64,000 nt of DNA from JASLBX01 sp036374175 (GCA_036374175.1 DASUUH010000022.1:21023-85022), one strand, 5' to 3'; shown: positions 8,412-16,497, counted from the stretch's first letter. Numbers and translations are program-made. The notes: generated from the letters alone by a model not told the origin.

Positions 8412-8690
8412 ATGACCAGCACCGCCACCCTTATCCCTGTCCGAGTTCTCGACGCAGCGGCTCGCACCACGCTGAGCACGCTGCTGGAGCGGCACTTCGA
8501 GGCGGCCGAGATCGCCGCCGAGTGCGACGACAGCGCCTACGTTCGCCGCCCGGATCTCGACCAGATCATGGCTCTGCTGAGCACCGAGGCGTACATCTCG
8601 GCCGCAATGCTCACCGATTCGTCCCCCGTGGCCGTTGCCACGAACGTCCCTCCTGCCGTGCGCCGGCGGGAGCTGGCTTCGGCCCAATGA
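8412..8690 (+). CDS. Small protein of unknown function
   Basis: A 92-residue frame starting MTSTATLIPVRVLDAAART after a good ribosome binding site (GAGGAGACATC). No known domain is recognised; the sequence looks like a soluble, mostly helical protein. Its TGA stop is followed at once, in the same frame, by ATG and 46 further codons (8691-8831: LVAAVNDVTESGPPASDVVE...MMSRSADRVRLLAARLADAV) before the next stop. A TGG-to-TGA change would explain this as one 139-residue protein split by a nonsense mutation; stop-start reinitiation is the alternative. The far end overlaps the converging gene by 20 bases. Confidence 0.55.
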   Translation: MTSTATLIPVRVLDAAARTTLSTLLERHFEAAEIAAECDDSAYVRRPDLDQIMALLSTEAYISAAMLTDSSPVAVATNVPPAVRRRELASAQ

Positions 8691-8831
8691 ATGCTCGTCG
8701 CCGCGGTGAACGACGTCACCGAGTCCGGCCCGCCGGCCTCCGACGTCGTGGAGATGATGTCGAGGTCGGCGGACCGGGTCCGCCTGCTTGCGGCACGGTT
8801 GGCCGACGCGGTCACTCCGCTGCACGGGTGA
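8691..8831 (+). CDS. 46-codon in-frame continuation after a TGA-ATG junction
   Basis: The frame begins with ATG directly after the TGA of the 92-aa gene and is in the same reading frame. It encodes a helical, Arg/Ala-rich tail. It is either a reinitiated small protein or the C-terminal part of the upstream gene cut off by a nonsense codon. No ribosome binding site of its own is evident beyond AGCTGGCTTCGG. Confidence 0.35.
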   Translation: MLVAAVNDVTESGPPASDVVEMMSRSADRVRLLAARLADAVTPLHG

Positions 8832-9219
8832 CGATGCTGAGCCACCGCGCCGCCTCGGTGACCCGGGTCGCTGAGCCGGCCAGCGCGGCCAGCACCTCAG
8901 GGGCTTGCACACGGTTCGCCGGCTTGTCCAGGGTTGCATCGAGCCGACGCTGGGCGACGCTCAGCTCGCGAATCCGGACAACTGGCGGGACACCTGGTTC
9001 TGCCACCGACCACTGCTCGCCGGTCAACGCGCCGACCACTCCGTATGCCTCTGCGACGACGCGGGCGACGGAGCGGTCGGCAGTTACCCACACCGCACGA
9101 TCGTCCAGGTCCAGCTCGGCAACGAGGTCGGCAACCTGCCGGTGGGCATCTCTGACCAGCGCCACAGCGTCGCGCTCTCGCTCAGCGGTGGCCGAACGTT
9201 GCAGGATCGCCGCCGTCAT
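8812..9219 (-). CDS. Unknown 135-aa protein, second gene of a two-gene operon
   Basis: A 135-residue Ala/Val/Arg-rich protein, probably helical (MTAAILQRSATAERERDAVA at the start), with no recognised domain. The start at 9219 is well supported: AAGGAGGTGTGGG lies just upstream, and the ATG overlaps the stop of the previous gene as ATGA (9216-9219). The frame's 13-residue upstream extension is therefore rejected. It converges with the small plus-strand gene at 8412. The operon is divergent from phosphoketolase, which may hint at shared control but not at function. Confidence 0.65.
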   Translation of the reverse strand: MTAAILQRSATAERERDAVALVRDAHRQVADLVAELDLDDRAVWVTADRSVARVVAEAYGVVGALTGEQWSVAEPGVPPVVRIRELSVAQRRLDATLDKPANRVQAPEVLAALAGSATRVTEAARWLSIVTRAAE

Positions 9220-9407
9220 CCCACACCTCCTTCCGGCCGGGCGACCAGCGGCCACCACATCCTGAACCCCCGGCTCCGGGACACCTTGCGGCGTCTTGTC
9301 CGGCGTGTGGCAGCGTCAAGTTCGGCTCGACGCTGCCAGTCCTTCGACGCGTACAACTCCTGCCGTTGCCGGACTGTCATTTCAGCGATCACGTGGTTGA
9401 CGTGCAT
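9216..9407 (-). CDS. Unknown 63-aa basic protein, first gene of a two-gene operon
   Basis: A 63-residue protein starting MHVNHVIAEMTVRQRQELYA with a very basic middle (RRTRRRKVSRSR) and ending WWPLVARPEGGVG. The ATG at 9407 follows GGAGGATCGTC. Its stop overlaps the start of the 135-aa gene by 4 bases, so the pair is translationally coupled. It has no known domain; the Arg-rich stretch would suit nucleic acid binding or membrane association, but this is a guess. The start lies 166 bases from the divergent xfp start. Confidence 0.6.
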   Translation of the reverse strand: MHVNHVIAEMTVRQRQELYASKDWQRRAELDAATRRTRRRKVSRSRGFRMWWPLVARPEGGVG

Positions 9408-9482
9408 GACGATCCTCCGTTCTCTCGGTTCGCGATCTGCCATCAACCACTCTGGGCGCCCGGTGATCGGCAAGCTTGGAGT

Positions 9483-9496
9483 AACTCTGAAGAGTT
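9483..9496. promoter_or_regulatory. Candidate operator between xfp and the divergent small operon
   Basis: AACTCT-GA-AGAGTT is a 6-bp inverted repeat with a 2-base centre. It lies about midway in the 166-bp divergent promoter region. Position and symmetry suggest a regulator site; no regulator is identified. Confidence 0.35.
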
Positions 9497-9573
9497 TGTG
9501 GAGGGCCAACGGAGTGGCGACCACGATCCGAGTACGCAAGGCTGGGTAAGGACGATCGTCGGAAGGGCTCACC

Positions 9574-12048
9574 ATGACCGAAACGGCAGCAACAGTGGAT
9601 GGGGGCCGCCGGCTCGATCCCGAGGTGCTCACTCGGATCGACGCCTGGTGGCGCGCCGCCAACTACCTGTCCGTGGGGCAGATCTATCTGCTGGACAATC
9701 CCCTGCTGCGCGAACCGCTGGCCGCCGAACACATCAAACCGCGGTTGCTCGGCCACTGGGGCACCTCACCCGGGCAGAACTTTCTGTACGCGCACCTGAA
9801 TCGCGCCATCATCGAGCGCGATCTGGACATGATCTACATCAGCGGACCCGGCCACGGCGGGCCGTCCCTCGTCGGGGCTGCATGGCTCGAGGGCACCTAC
9901 AGCGAGGTGTATTCCGGTGTCGGCGACGATGCCGAGGGCATGCGACGCCTGTTCCGGCAGTTCTCCTTCCCCGGTGGGGTGCCGAGCCACGTCGCGCCCG
10001 AGACGCCCGGGTCGATCCACGAAGGCGGCGAACTCGGATACGCGCTGTCGCATGCGTACGGTGCGGCATTCGACAATCCCGGGCTCATCGTCGCCTGCGT
10101 CATCGGCGACGGCGAGGCCGAGACCGGACCGCTGGCCACCGGGTGGCACGGCAACAAGTTCCTCAACCCGGTCAGCGACGGCACTGTGCTGCCGATCCTG
10201 CACCTGAACGGCTACAAGATCGCCAATCCGACGATCTTCGCCCGAATTCCCCGCGAGGAACTCGAGGCGTTCATGGTCGGCAACGGCTACCGTCCCTACT
10301 GGTTCGAAGGCGGTTTCGACGGCGAAGACGCCGCGTCCTTCCACCACCGCTTCGCCGCGCTGCTCGACGAGGTCCTCGACGAGATCGCGCAGATCCGGTC
10401 CGACGCTGACGGTGGCACCACCAACTCGCGTCCTGCTTGGCCAGCCATCGTCTTCAAGACACCCAAAGGGTGGACCGGGCCGGCGCAGATCGACGGTGTC
10501 CAGATCGAGAACACCCACAAGTCGCATCAGGTTCCGATGAACCACGTCCGCGGCAACGAGCACTACTCAAAGATCCTCGAGGAGTGGATGCGCTCGTACC
10601 GCCCGGAAGAACTGTTCGACGAGGACGGCCGGCCGGTCGATTTGGTGCGGTCCATGAACCCCGTCGGTAAGCGGCGGATGAGCGCCAACCCGCACGCCAA
10701 TGGCGGTGAGCTCACCCGTGATCTTCGATTGCCCGACTTCCGCGATTTCGCGGTCGACGTCCCCACGCCCGGCGGTGCGGTGGCCGAGGCGACCCGAGTT
10801 CTCGGCACCTGGCTGGCCGAGGTCGTGCGGCACAACCCGGACAACTTCCGCATCTTCGGTCCGGACGAGACCGCGTCCAACCGGCTGGGCGCCACGATCG
10901 ATGTCAGCGCCAAAGTGTGGCAGGCCGAGATCCTGCCGGGCGACGAACACCTCGCGACGAACGGGCGTGTCGTCGAAATGCTGTCCGAGCACCAGTGCCA
11001 AGGCTGGCTGGAGGGTTACCTGCTGACCGGCCGCCACGGCGTCTTCAACTGCTATGAGGCGTTCATCCACATCATCGACGCGATGTTCAACCAGCACGCC
11101 AAGTGGCTGAAGGTGACGCGGGAGATTTCCTGGCGCCGGCCGATCCCGTCGCTGAACTACCTGCTCACCTCGCACGTGTGGCGGCAGGACCACAACGGCT
11201 TCTCGCACCAGGACCCAGGTTTCATCGACCACGTCGTTAACAAGAAGGCCGATGTCATCCGGGTGTACCTGCCACCGGACGCCAACACGCTGCTGTCCAC
11301 GTACGACCATTGCCTCCGCAGCCGCAACTACGTCAACGTCGTCGTGGCCGGCAAGCAACCGCAGGCGCAGTGGCTGACCATGGACGAGGCTATTGCGCAC
11401 TGCACACGGGGGGTCGGCATCTGGGACTGGGCGGGCACCGAGGACGGCGATCCTGACGTCGTCCTGGGGTGTGCCGGTGATGTCCCGACCCTCGAGACGC
11501 TCGCGGCCGCCGACCTTCTTCGCCAGCATCTGCCCGACCTGAAAGTGCGGGTCGTCAACGTGGTCGACCTCATGCGGTTGCAGGACGAGCGGGAGCACCC
11601 GCACGGGCTGCCGGACGCCGAGTTCGACACCCTGTTCACCACCGACAAGCCCATCATCTTCGCGTACCACGGCTATCCGTGGCTCGTCCACCGGCTGACC
11701 TACCGCCGGACGAACCACAGAAACCTGCACGTCCGCGGGTACAAGGAGGAAGGCACCACCACGACGCCGTTCGACATGCTGATGCTGAACGATCTGGACC
11801 GCTACCACCTGGTCATCGACGTCATCGACCGGGTGCCGAGCCTCGGGTCGCGCGCGGCCAGCCTCCGCCAGAAGATGGTCGACGCCCGGCTCCGGGCCCG
11901 CCAGTACACCCGCGACCACGGTGACGACTCTCCAGAGATCCGGGAGTGGCGCTGGCCCGCCGCACGGGCCGCCGGCCTCGACACCGCCACCGGCACCGAT
12001 ACCGGTGGTGACCACGATGCCGGCGTGCTGCCGGAGCGCGATTCCTGA
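9574..12048 (+). CDS. xfp: Phosphoketolase (xylulose-5-P / fructose-6-P)
   Basis: An 824-residue thiamine diphosphate enzyme that splits xylulose 5-phosphate (and usually fructose 6-phosphate) with phosphate to give acetyl phosphate plus glyceraldehyde 3-phosphate (or erythrose 4-phosphate). Family landmarks are LGHWGTSPGQNFLYAHLNR, the GPGHGGPSLV loop, the ThDP-binding segment GDGEAETGPLATGWHGNK (about 178-195), LNGYKI, and later GRHGVFNCYEAF and SWRRPIPSLNYLLTSH. Length is normal for the family (about 790-830). The 37-base tail after SPEIREW is Gly/Asp/Thr rich and not conserved. The start ATG follows GGAAGGGCTCACC. It lies 87 bases before a universal stress protein gene, a pairing seen in stress or fermentative regulons. 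Confidence 0.97.
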   Translation: MTETAATVDGGRRLDPEVLTRIDAWWRAANYLSVGQIYLLDNPLLREPLAAEHIKPRLLGHWGTSPGQNFLYAHLNRAIIERDLDMIYISGPGHGGPSLVGAAWLEGTYSEVYSGVGDDAEGMRRLFRQFSFPGGVPSHVAPETPGSIHEGGELGYALSHAYGAAFDNPGLIVACVIGDGEAETGPLATGWHGNKFLNPVSDGTVLPILHLNGYKIANPTIFARIPREELEAFMVGNGYRPYWFEGGFDGEDAASFHHRFAALLDEVLDEIAQIRSDADGGTTNSRPAWPAIVFKTPKGWTGPAQIDGVQIENTHKSHQVPMNHVRGNEHYSKILEEWMRSYRPEELFDEDGRPVDLVRSMNPVGKRRMSANPHANGGELTRDLRLPDFRDFAVDVPTPGGAVAEATRVLGTWLAEVVRHNPDNFRIFGPDETASNRLGATIDVSAKVWQAEILPGDEHLATNGRVVEMLSEHQCQGWLEGYLLTGRHGVFNCYEAFIHIIDAMFNQHAKWLKVTREISWRRPIPSLNYLLTSHVWRQDHNGFSHQDPGFIDHVVNKKADVIRVYLPPDANTLLSTYDHCLRSRNYVNVVVAGKQPQAQWLTMDEAIAHCTRGVGIWDWAGTEDGDPDVVLGCAGDVPTLETLAAADLLRQHLPDLKVRVVNVVDLMRLQDEREHPHGLPDAEFDTLFTTDKPIIFAYHGYPWLVHRLTYRRTNHRNLHVRGYKEEGTTTTPFDMLMLNDLDRYHLVIDVIDRVPSLGSRAASLRQKMVDARLRARQYTRDHGDDSPEIREWRWPAARAAGLDTATGTDTGGDHDAGVLPERDS

Positions 12049-12135
12049 CCTTGGTCCTCCACCCCGGTGACCTTGGCCTGATCCTTTTGGCCCGATGATG
12101 GCCTGGGATGAAGACGTAGGAGAAGGGAGAGCACC

Positions 12136-12978
12136 ATGAGCGGGATCGTCGTCGGTACCGACGGCTCCGATGCCGGCCGGTACGCGGTCGAGTGGGCCGC
12201 ACGTGAGGCCATGCTGCTGGGTGAGCCGCTCCGTATCGTGCACGTTCTGCAGCGCTGGCTGTACGAGATGCCCGACGCGGGCCCGCACACCGAGGTGGGC
12301 CGGTGGGCCCGGGAGGACGCCGCAAACCTCCTCTCCGAGGCAGCCGGGCAGGCGCAACAGGTCGCGCCCGATGCCGACGTGTCGACCGAGACCGTGCCCG
12401 GCGATCCCCGTCCAGGGCTCATCGAGGCGTCCAAAGAGGCGACAATGCTCGTGGTCGGTGGTCGCGGTGAAGGTGGTTTTGCCGGATTGCTGCTCGGTTC
12501 GGTGGCCTACGGCGTGGTCGGGCGTACCACCTGCCCCGTCGTCGTGGTGCAGGCAACCCCTGTGGAGCGGACCGGCCAGATCGTCGTGGGCATCGACACC
12601 TCGCCAGCGTCCGCTGCTGCTCTCGAGCGCGCTTTCGCTGAAGCAGTCGCGCACCGGTCGTCCGTCCGCGCGATCTACGCCTGGCCGCCGGTCAGCAGCG
12701 CCGAGGGCATTTACGGGATGCGGCTCGACGCAGACGAAGCCCGTAAGCAGCTCGCGGACACCGTCGCCCCGGTAGCCGACCGGTACCCGGCCGTGAAGGT
12801 CACCGAGGAAGTCTCCGAGGGCCACCCGGTCGGGGTGCTCGTTCGCGCGTCCGGCAATGCCGACCTGCTCGTCGTTGGGCGGCGAGGGCGCGGCGGCTTC
12901 GCCAGCATGCTGCTCGGCTCGGTCAGCCGCGGCGTACTGCACCACGCCAAGTGCCCGGTCATGGTGGTCCCGGCGTAA
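12136..12978 (+). CDS. Tandem universal stress protein
   Basis: A 280-residue cytoplasmic protein with two UspA domains. The first (about 1-140) starts MSGIVVGTDGSDAGRYAVEWA and ends with the nucleotide-binding pattern VVGGRGEGGFAGLLLGSVAYGVV; the second (about 147-280) starts GQIVVGIDTSPASAAALERAF and ends VVGRRGRGGFASMLLGSVSRGVL...CPVMVVPA. Both carry the G2xG9xG(S/T) ATP-binding pattern, so ATP binding is likely at both. A strong AGGAGAAGGGAG site precedes the ATG. It is probably co-induced with xfp upstream. Two TGTCCGGCCGGACA palindromes follow directly after the stop. Confidence 0.95.
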   Translation: MSGIVVGTDGSDAGRYAVEWAAREAMLLGEPLRIVHVLQRWLYEMPDAGPHTEVGRWAREDAANLLSEAAGQAQQVAPDADVSTETVPGDPRPGLIEASKEATMLVVGGRGEGGFAGLLLGSVAYGVVGRTTCPVVVVQATPVERTGQIVVGIDTSPASAAALERAFAEAVAHRSSVRAIYAWPPVSSAEGIYGMRLDADEARKQLADTVAPVADRYPAVKVTEEVSEGHPVGVLVRASGNADLLVVGRRGRGGFASMLLGSVSRGVLHHAKCPVMVVPA

Positions 12979-12990
12979 TCCTTGCCCGGT

Positions 12991-13043
12991 TGTCCGGCCG
13001 GACAAGTCCGCGACCTGCGCGAGTGCGGGTGTCCGGCCGGACA
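12991..13043. repeat. Two more copies of the 14-bp palindrome, 39 bp apart
   Basis: TGTCCGGCCGGACA at 12991-13004 (16-bp TTGTCCGGCCGGACAA at 12990-13005) and at 13030-13043. The 39-bp step equals two of the three steps in the array at 1518-1642. A nearby imperfect direct repeat (CGCGACCTGCGCG and CGCGACCTCCGCG) lies in the spacer and after the second copy. They sit between the converging 3' ends of the Usp gene and the RNase H/phosphatase gene. Confidence 0.9.
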
Positions 13044-13072
13044 GGTTCACAAGTGCGCGACCTCCGCGTGGG

Positions 13073-14146
13073 TCAGGGGCGCAGGCCGAAGGCCGTCACC
13101 GTCGTCAGACCACCGGCGAAGGTTCGGAACTCGGTCACCGATCCGGGCGCCGGTCGGAGTCGGTGAATAGCGTCCGGTGGTGCGTCCAAGACCAACCGCG
13201 TAAGAGCTCGGATCGGCATCGAGTGCGTCACCACGATGACCGGCTCGGCGGCGAAACGTCGCAGCACCTCGTCACGCGCGGCCACGATGCGGGCGGTCAT
13301 CTGATCCAGCGACTCGCCGCCGGGCGCCGGACTGGACGTTGAGGCCCGCCAGGCGGCGACCTCGGCCGGGAATCGTTCGGCGGCTTCTTCGAACCGCAGG
13401 CCCTCCCACTGGCCGAACTCGCACTCTCGCCACGCGGGATCGGTCGTCATTGGCAGGCCCAGCCGATTCGCGATCACCTCTGCGGTCTCGACCGCCCGCA
13501 CGATCGGCGAGGTCAACACGGCGACGGCGTCGGCGTCGGCGAGTGCTTCCGCCGCCCGTTTGGCCTGCTCGCGGCCGCTGTCGTCGAGTGGCGGCCCTGG
13601 GATGGAACCGCCGGCGAAGCGTCGCGCCACGGTGTCGGCCGTCTGCCCGTGCCGCACAAGGAACAGTGGCGATGCCGCCGACAGATCCTCCACCCCGGGG
13701 GTAGTCGGCGGCCTGGCAGGTTCGGCGACGAACGACACCGGGTCGCCGTCAAGAGCCTGGTTGACCAGCCGGTCCGCATGTTTGTTCTGTTCGCGCGGCA
13801 CCCACGTGTACGTCACCTGTGCCGGCGGCAGAATCCGGTTCGCCGCCAGGGCAAGGGGCTTGAGATCGGCATTCTTGATCTTCCACCGGCCGGACATCTG
13901 CTCGACAATCAGTTTGGAGTCGAGCCGGACGTCTACGCGAGCCGCCGGGTCGATCTCGCGGGCCAACGACAGACCCGCTATGACCCCGCGGTACTCGGCG
14001 ACGTTGTTCGTGGCGATGCCGATGGCCTCGGCTACCTCCGCGAGAACTTCACCAGTCTGTGGGTCGCGGACAAGCGCACCGAACGCCGCCGGCCCGGGAT
14101 TGCCCCGCGCCCCGCCGTCCGCCTCGACGATGAGCCGCCGGGTCAC
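13073..14146 (-). CDS. Bifunctional RNase H / histidine phosphatase
   Basis: A 357-residue fusion. Residues 1-130 form a type I RNase H: EADGG, NVAEYRG and RLDSKLIVEQ give the Asp-Glu-Asp catalytic set, with NKHADRLVN supplying the fourth. Residues 165-357 form a histidine phosphatase (CobC/phosphoglycerate-mutase-like) with VRHGQT, the second-His region VVTHSMPIRAL and WRECEFGQWEG. The M. tuberculosis homologue Rv2228c is known to have RNase H and alpha-ribazole phosphatase-type activities. The start is placed at GTG 14146, which overlaps the upstream stop as GTGA and begins VTRRLIVEADGG; the longer open frame overlaps the previous gene more. Confidence 0.93.
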   Translation of the reverse strand: MTRRLIVEADGGARGNPGPAAFGALVRDPQTGEVLAEVAEAIGIATNNVAEYRGVIAGLSLAREIDPAARVDVRLDSKLIVEQMSGRWKIKNADLKPLALAANRILPPAQVTYTWVPREQNKHADRLVNQALDGDPVSFVAEPARPPTTPGVEDLSAASPLFLVRHGQTADTVARRFAGGSIPGPPLDDSGREQAKRAAEALADADAVAVLTSPIVRAVETAEVIANRLGLPMTTDPAWRECEFGQWEGLRFEEAAERFPAEVAAWRASTSSPAPGGESLDQMTARIVAARDEVLRRFAAEPVIVVTHSMPIRALTRLVLDAPPDAIHRLRPAPGSVTEFRTFAGGLTTVTAFGLRP

Positions 14147-14886
14147 AGCCCGGACTCGTCGGTTCGGACGAGGATGCGTCGGCACTCCTCGCAGCGGACC
14201 ACTGTCTCCGGCGCCGCGGATCGGATCTGATTGAGCGACGCCGGGTCCAGCTCAAGGTGGCAACCTTCGCAGCGGCGCTTGCGGAGCACGGCCGCGCCAA
14301 CGCCTCCGCTGTTCGCGCGGATCTTCTCGTAGAGCGAGAGCAGGTCGGCCGGGATTTCAGCGGCCGCGGCGTCGCGCTGCTGCTGCGTGGCAGCGGCTTC
14401 GCCGTCGATCTCCGCCCAGGCGGCGTCCCGCGCGCGCTGAACGGCAAGGGCGTTGCGGCCAACGGACTCACGGTTAGCGGCGAGCTCATCGACCCGCCGT
14501 TGAGCGTCCTCGAGCTTTTCCATGATTTCCAGCTCGATGTCCTCCAGCGCTGCCTGCCGGCGGGTCAGCGAGCCGATCTCGCTTTGCAGCTGCTCCAGCT
14601 CGCGCGCCGCCGACACCTGACCGGCGTCCAGCCGCCACTGGTCGCGATCTTTGCGCTGACGGACCTGATCGACGTCGGCGTCGGCCCGCTTCTGCTGCTC
14701 TTCCAGGTCCGCGACTTCGGCCTTGGTCGCCACCTCCGTATCCCGGAGCCGGCTGTGTTCGGCGGCGAGGGCGTCCAGCTCCGCAATTTCCGGCAGGGTA
14801 CGCCGTCGGTGGGCCAACTGATCGAGCTTGGTGTCCAGCGCTTGCAGGTCGAGCAGGCGCCGCTGGGCGGCCGGGTCAGCGTTCAG
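14143..14886 (-). CDS. Coiled-coil zinc-ribbon protein (Rv2229c-like), probable CTG start
   Basis: About 247 residues: a long antiparallel coiled coil (LDLQALDTKLDQLAHRRRTL through the repeated Glu/Arg/Ala heptads) followed by a C4 zinc ribbon with CEGCHLELDP and CEECRRILVRTDE near the C-terminus. This is the family of Rv2229c and FlgZ/CdsZ-like proteins, generally proposed to act in RNA or nucleotide metabolism. The expected N-terminus (LNADPAAQRRLLDLQALD) has no ATG/GTG/TTG; the only upstream start in frame is 40 residues back, inside the neighbour gene. A CTG at 14886 sits 9 bases after AGGAGG, so a CTG start overlapping the end of the NIF3 gene is likely (inference). The stop overlaps the next gene as GTGA. 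Confidence 0.85.
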   Translation of the reverse strand: MNADPAAQRRLLDLQALDTKLDQLAHRRRTLPEIAELDALAAEHSRLRDTEVATKAEVADLEEQQKRADADVDQVRQRKDRDQWRLDAGQVSAARELEQLQSEIGSLTRRQAALEDIELEIMEKLEDAQRRVDELAANRESVGRNALAVQRARDAAWAEIDGEAAATQQQRDAAAAEIPADLLSLYEKIRANSGGVGAAVLRKRRCEGCHLELDPASLNQIRSAAPETVVRCEECRRILVRTDESGL

Positions 14887-16036
14887 TGGAACTGCCCTCC
14901 TGGAGTGAGCCGACGTGCATGGTCCACGGATCGGTAGGCGTCGTGGACACGCGGGTTTCCACCGTAGTACCCGTTCCGGCCAGTGCGGCAGCCAGCCGCT
15001 TGGCGGCATCGGTCAACCATGGCCACTCACTCGCCCAGTGCGCGACGTCGACGAGGGCGGGCCCGCCTTCCTCGCGGACTTCGGACGACGGGTGATGCCG
15101 TAGGTCGGCGGTGACGTAGGCATCGACGCCGGCAGCACGGACGGCCCCGAACAGCGAGTCGCCGGCTCCGCCGCATACCGCGACAGTGTGCACGGACGCG
15201 TCCGGGTCGCCGGCCACCTTGACCCCGCCCGCCGTGGCCGGAAGCGCGCGGGCGACCCGGTGGGCGAACGCGGCCAGCGGTTCTGCCGCTGGCAACGTGC
15301 CGATCCGGCCAATGCCGGTGCTGGCGGGCAGGCCGGCCAGCTCGTAGACGTCGTAGGCCGGTTCCTCGTAGGGATGGGTGGCCACTAGCGCGGCTAACAC
15401 GGCGTGCCGCCGGTTGCGCGGCATGACCATTTCCACCCGAGTCTCAGGGACCTGCTCGACGGCACCCACCGTGCCGATCGTGGGGTTGGCTCCTTCGCCG
15501 GCGCGAAACGTCCCGACCCCCGAGGCCGTCCAGGCACAGCGCTCGTACGCGCCGATCCGGCCCGCACCGGCGGCGGCCAGCGCGTCGATCAGCCGGTCCG
15601 TATCGGGTTCGGGCACGAACACGACGAGCTTGTCGGTGTCGGCAGCCGGCTGAGGCGCGAGCGGACGTAGGTCGGCCAGCCCAATTGCGGCAGCCAGCGC
15701 GTCCGAGACGCCGGGATCGGCCGAATCGGCGTTTGTGTGCGCCACGTGCAGCCCTATGCCGTGCCTGATCAGCGTGTGAACGACCCGGCCCTTCGGTGTC
15801 GATGCCGCGACACCATGGACCGGCCGCAGGAAGAGCGGGTGGTGGGTGACCAGCAGGTCGGCCTGCCACGCCACCGCTTCGTCTGCGATGGCGGCCACCG
15901 GGTCGACCGCGAACAGCACGCGTGCAACGTCGGCGTCCGGGTCGCCGCAGACAAGGCCGACCGCATCCCACTGCTCTGCGCGGGACGGGTCGTACAAGCT
16001 GTCGAGTGCAGCGACGACGTCGGCAAGCCTGGGCAC
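14876..16036 (-). CDS. NIF3-like (GTP cyclohydrolase 1 type 2 homologue) protein
   Basis: A 386-residue NIF3/YbgI family protein, a hexameric toroid with a di-metal site. It starts MPRLADVVAALDSLYDPSRAEQWD (AExWDNVGL-type opening, here AEQWDAVGLVCG), has the metal ligands in VTHHPLFLRP and HVAHTNAD, and in the C-terminal half the VCGGAGDSL and DLRHH motifs. The middle (about 130-240) is the inserted YqfO-type domain with MVMPRNRRHAVLAALVATHPYEEPAYDVYEL. The biological role of the family is unresolved. It leads a three-gene overlapping operon with the zinc-ribbon protein and the RNase H/phosphatase. Confidence 0.93.
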   Translation of the reverse strand: MPRLADVVAALDSLYDPSRAEQWDAVGLVCGDPDADVARVLFAVDPVAAIADEAVAWQADLLVTHHPLFLRPVHGVAASTPKGRVVHTLIRHGIGLHVAHTNADSADPGVSDALAAAIGLADLRPLAPQPAADTDKLVVFVPEPDTDRLIDALAAAGAGRIGAYERCAWTASGVGTFRAGEGANPTIGTVGAVEQVPETRVEMVMPRNRRHAVLAALVATHPYEEPAYDVYELAGLPASTGIGRIGTLPAAEPLAAFAHRVARALPATAGGVKVAGDPDASVHTVAVCGGAGDSLFGAVRAAGVDAYVTADLRHHPSSEVREEGGPALVDVAHWASEWPWLTDAAKRLAAALAGTGTTVETRVSTTPTDPWTMHVGSLQEGSSTER

Positions 16037-16193
16037 ACCGGGGACACTACCGCGCCGTCAGCGGCTCTCTGGCCACACTGAGCGTCCACACTGCTGCTAC
16101 GACGTCGTCAGGGGCGAGCACCAAGCGTCCATACTGCTGTTCCCTAGCCGCACCAAGACCAGAACGTCCGGGAAGCGGCACGTGCCAGATGAG

Positions 16194-16265
16194 TGGGCGC
16201 AACTGGGTTCGAACCAGTGACCTCCCGCTTGTAAGGCGGGTGCTCTACCGCTGAGCTATACGCCC
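16194..16265 (-). tRNA. tRNA-Val (anticodon TAC)
   Basis: Read on the minus strand, the 72 bases fold as a full cloverleaf: 7-bp acceptor (GGGCGTA with TGCGCCC, one G-T pair), D arm GCTC-AGCGGTA-GAGC, anticodon arm CCCGC-CTTACAA-GCGGG, variable loop AGGTC, and T arm ACTGG-TTCGAAC-CCAGT. The loop gives anticodon TAC, which reads GTA (Val). CCA is not encoded. Confidence 0.96.
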
Positions 16266-16364
16266 GAATGGACGCTCAAGCGTACCCACCTCGCCGCTAC
16301 CCAGCGCAATCCGACCGGTCGCGAGCTCGCCAAAGCCGTCGGGATGCGCCCAGCCCAATAACGA

Positions 16365-16444
16365 AACTGCTGGTTGATGATCAAAATCACGTGATCAAGG
16401 CTATTTCAGCAATCTGCCGCGAGTATGATCATCAACCAGCAGTT
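16365..16444. repeat. Intergenic inverted repeat, 19-bp perfect arms
   Basis: AACTGCTGGTTGATGATCA (16365-16383) and its exact reverse complement (16426-16444) flank 42 bases that include the palindrome ATCACGTGAT (16386-16395). It fills the gap between tRNA-Val and the zinc-ribbon gene stop, both on the minus strand. It shares the GATCA core with the repeats at 22.9, 28.3 and 38.7 kb. It is too long-looped for a typical intrinsic terminator and could be a small mobile (MITE-like) element. Confidence 0.85.
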
Positions 16445-16497
16445 GGATCATTGCCATGGGCGCGTCAAAATGTGCATACCGGGCGAAACCAGAGCGA

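Noticed and set aside
12060..12100. DosR/DevR-type box before the universal stress protein gene
   Set aside because: Only the right half (TTTTGGCCC) resembles the consensus; the left half does not, so it is not supported.
10567..13050. Very long minus-strand open frame opposite xfp and usp
   Set aside because: It is the antisense of two strongly supported genes, has antisense codon structure, and its N-terminus only translates the palindromes.
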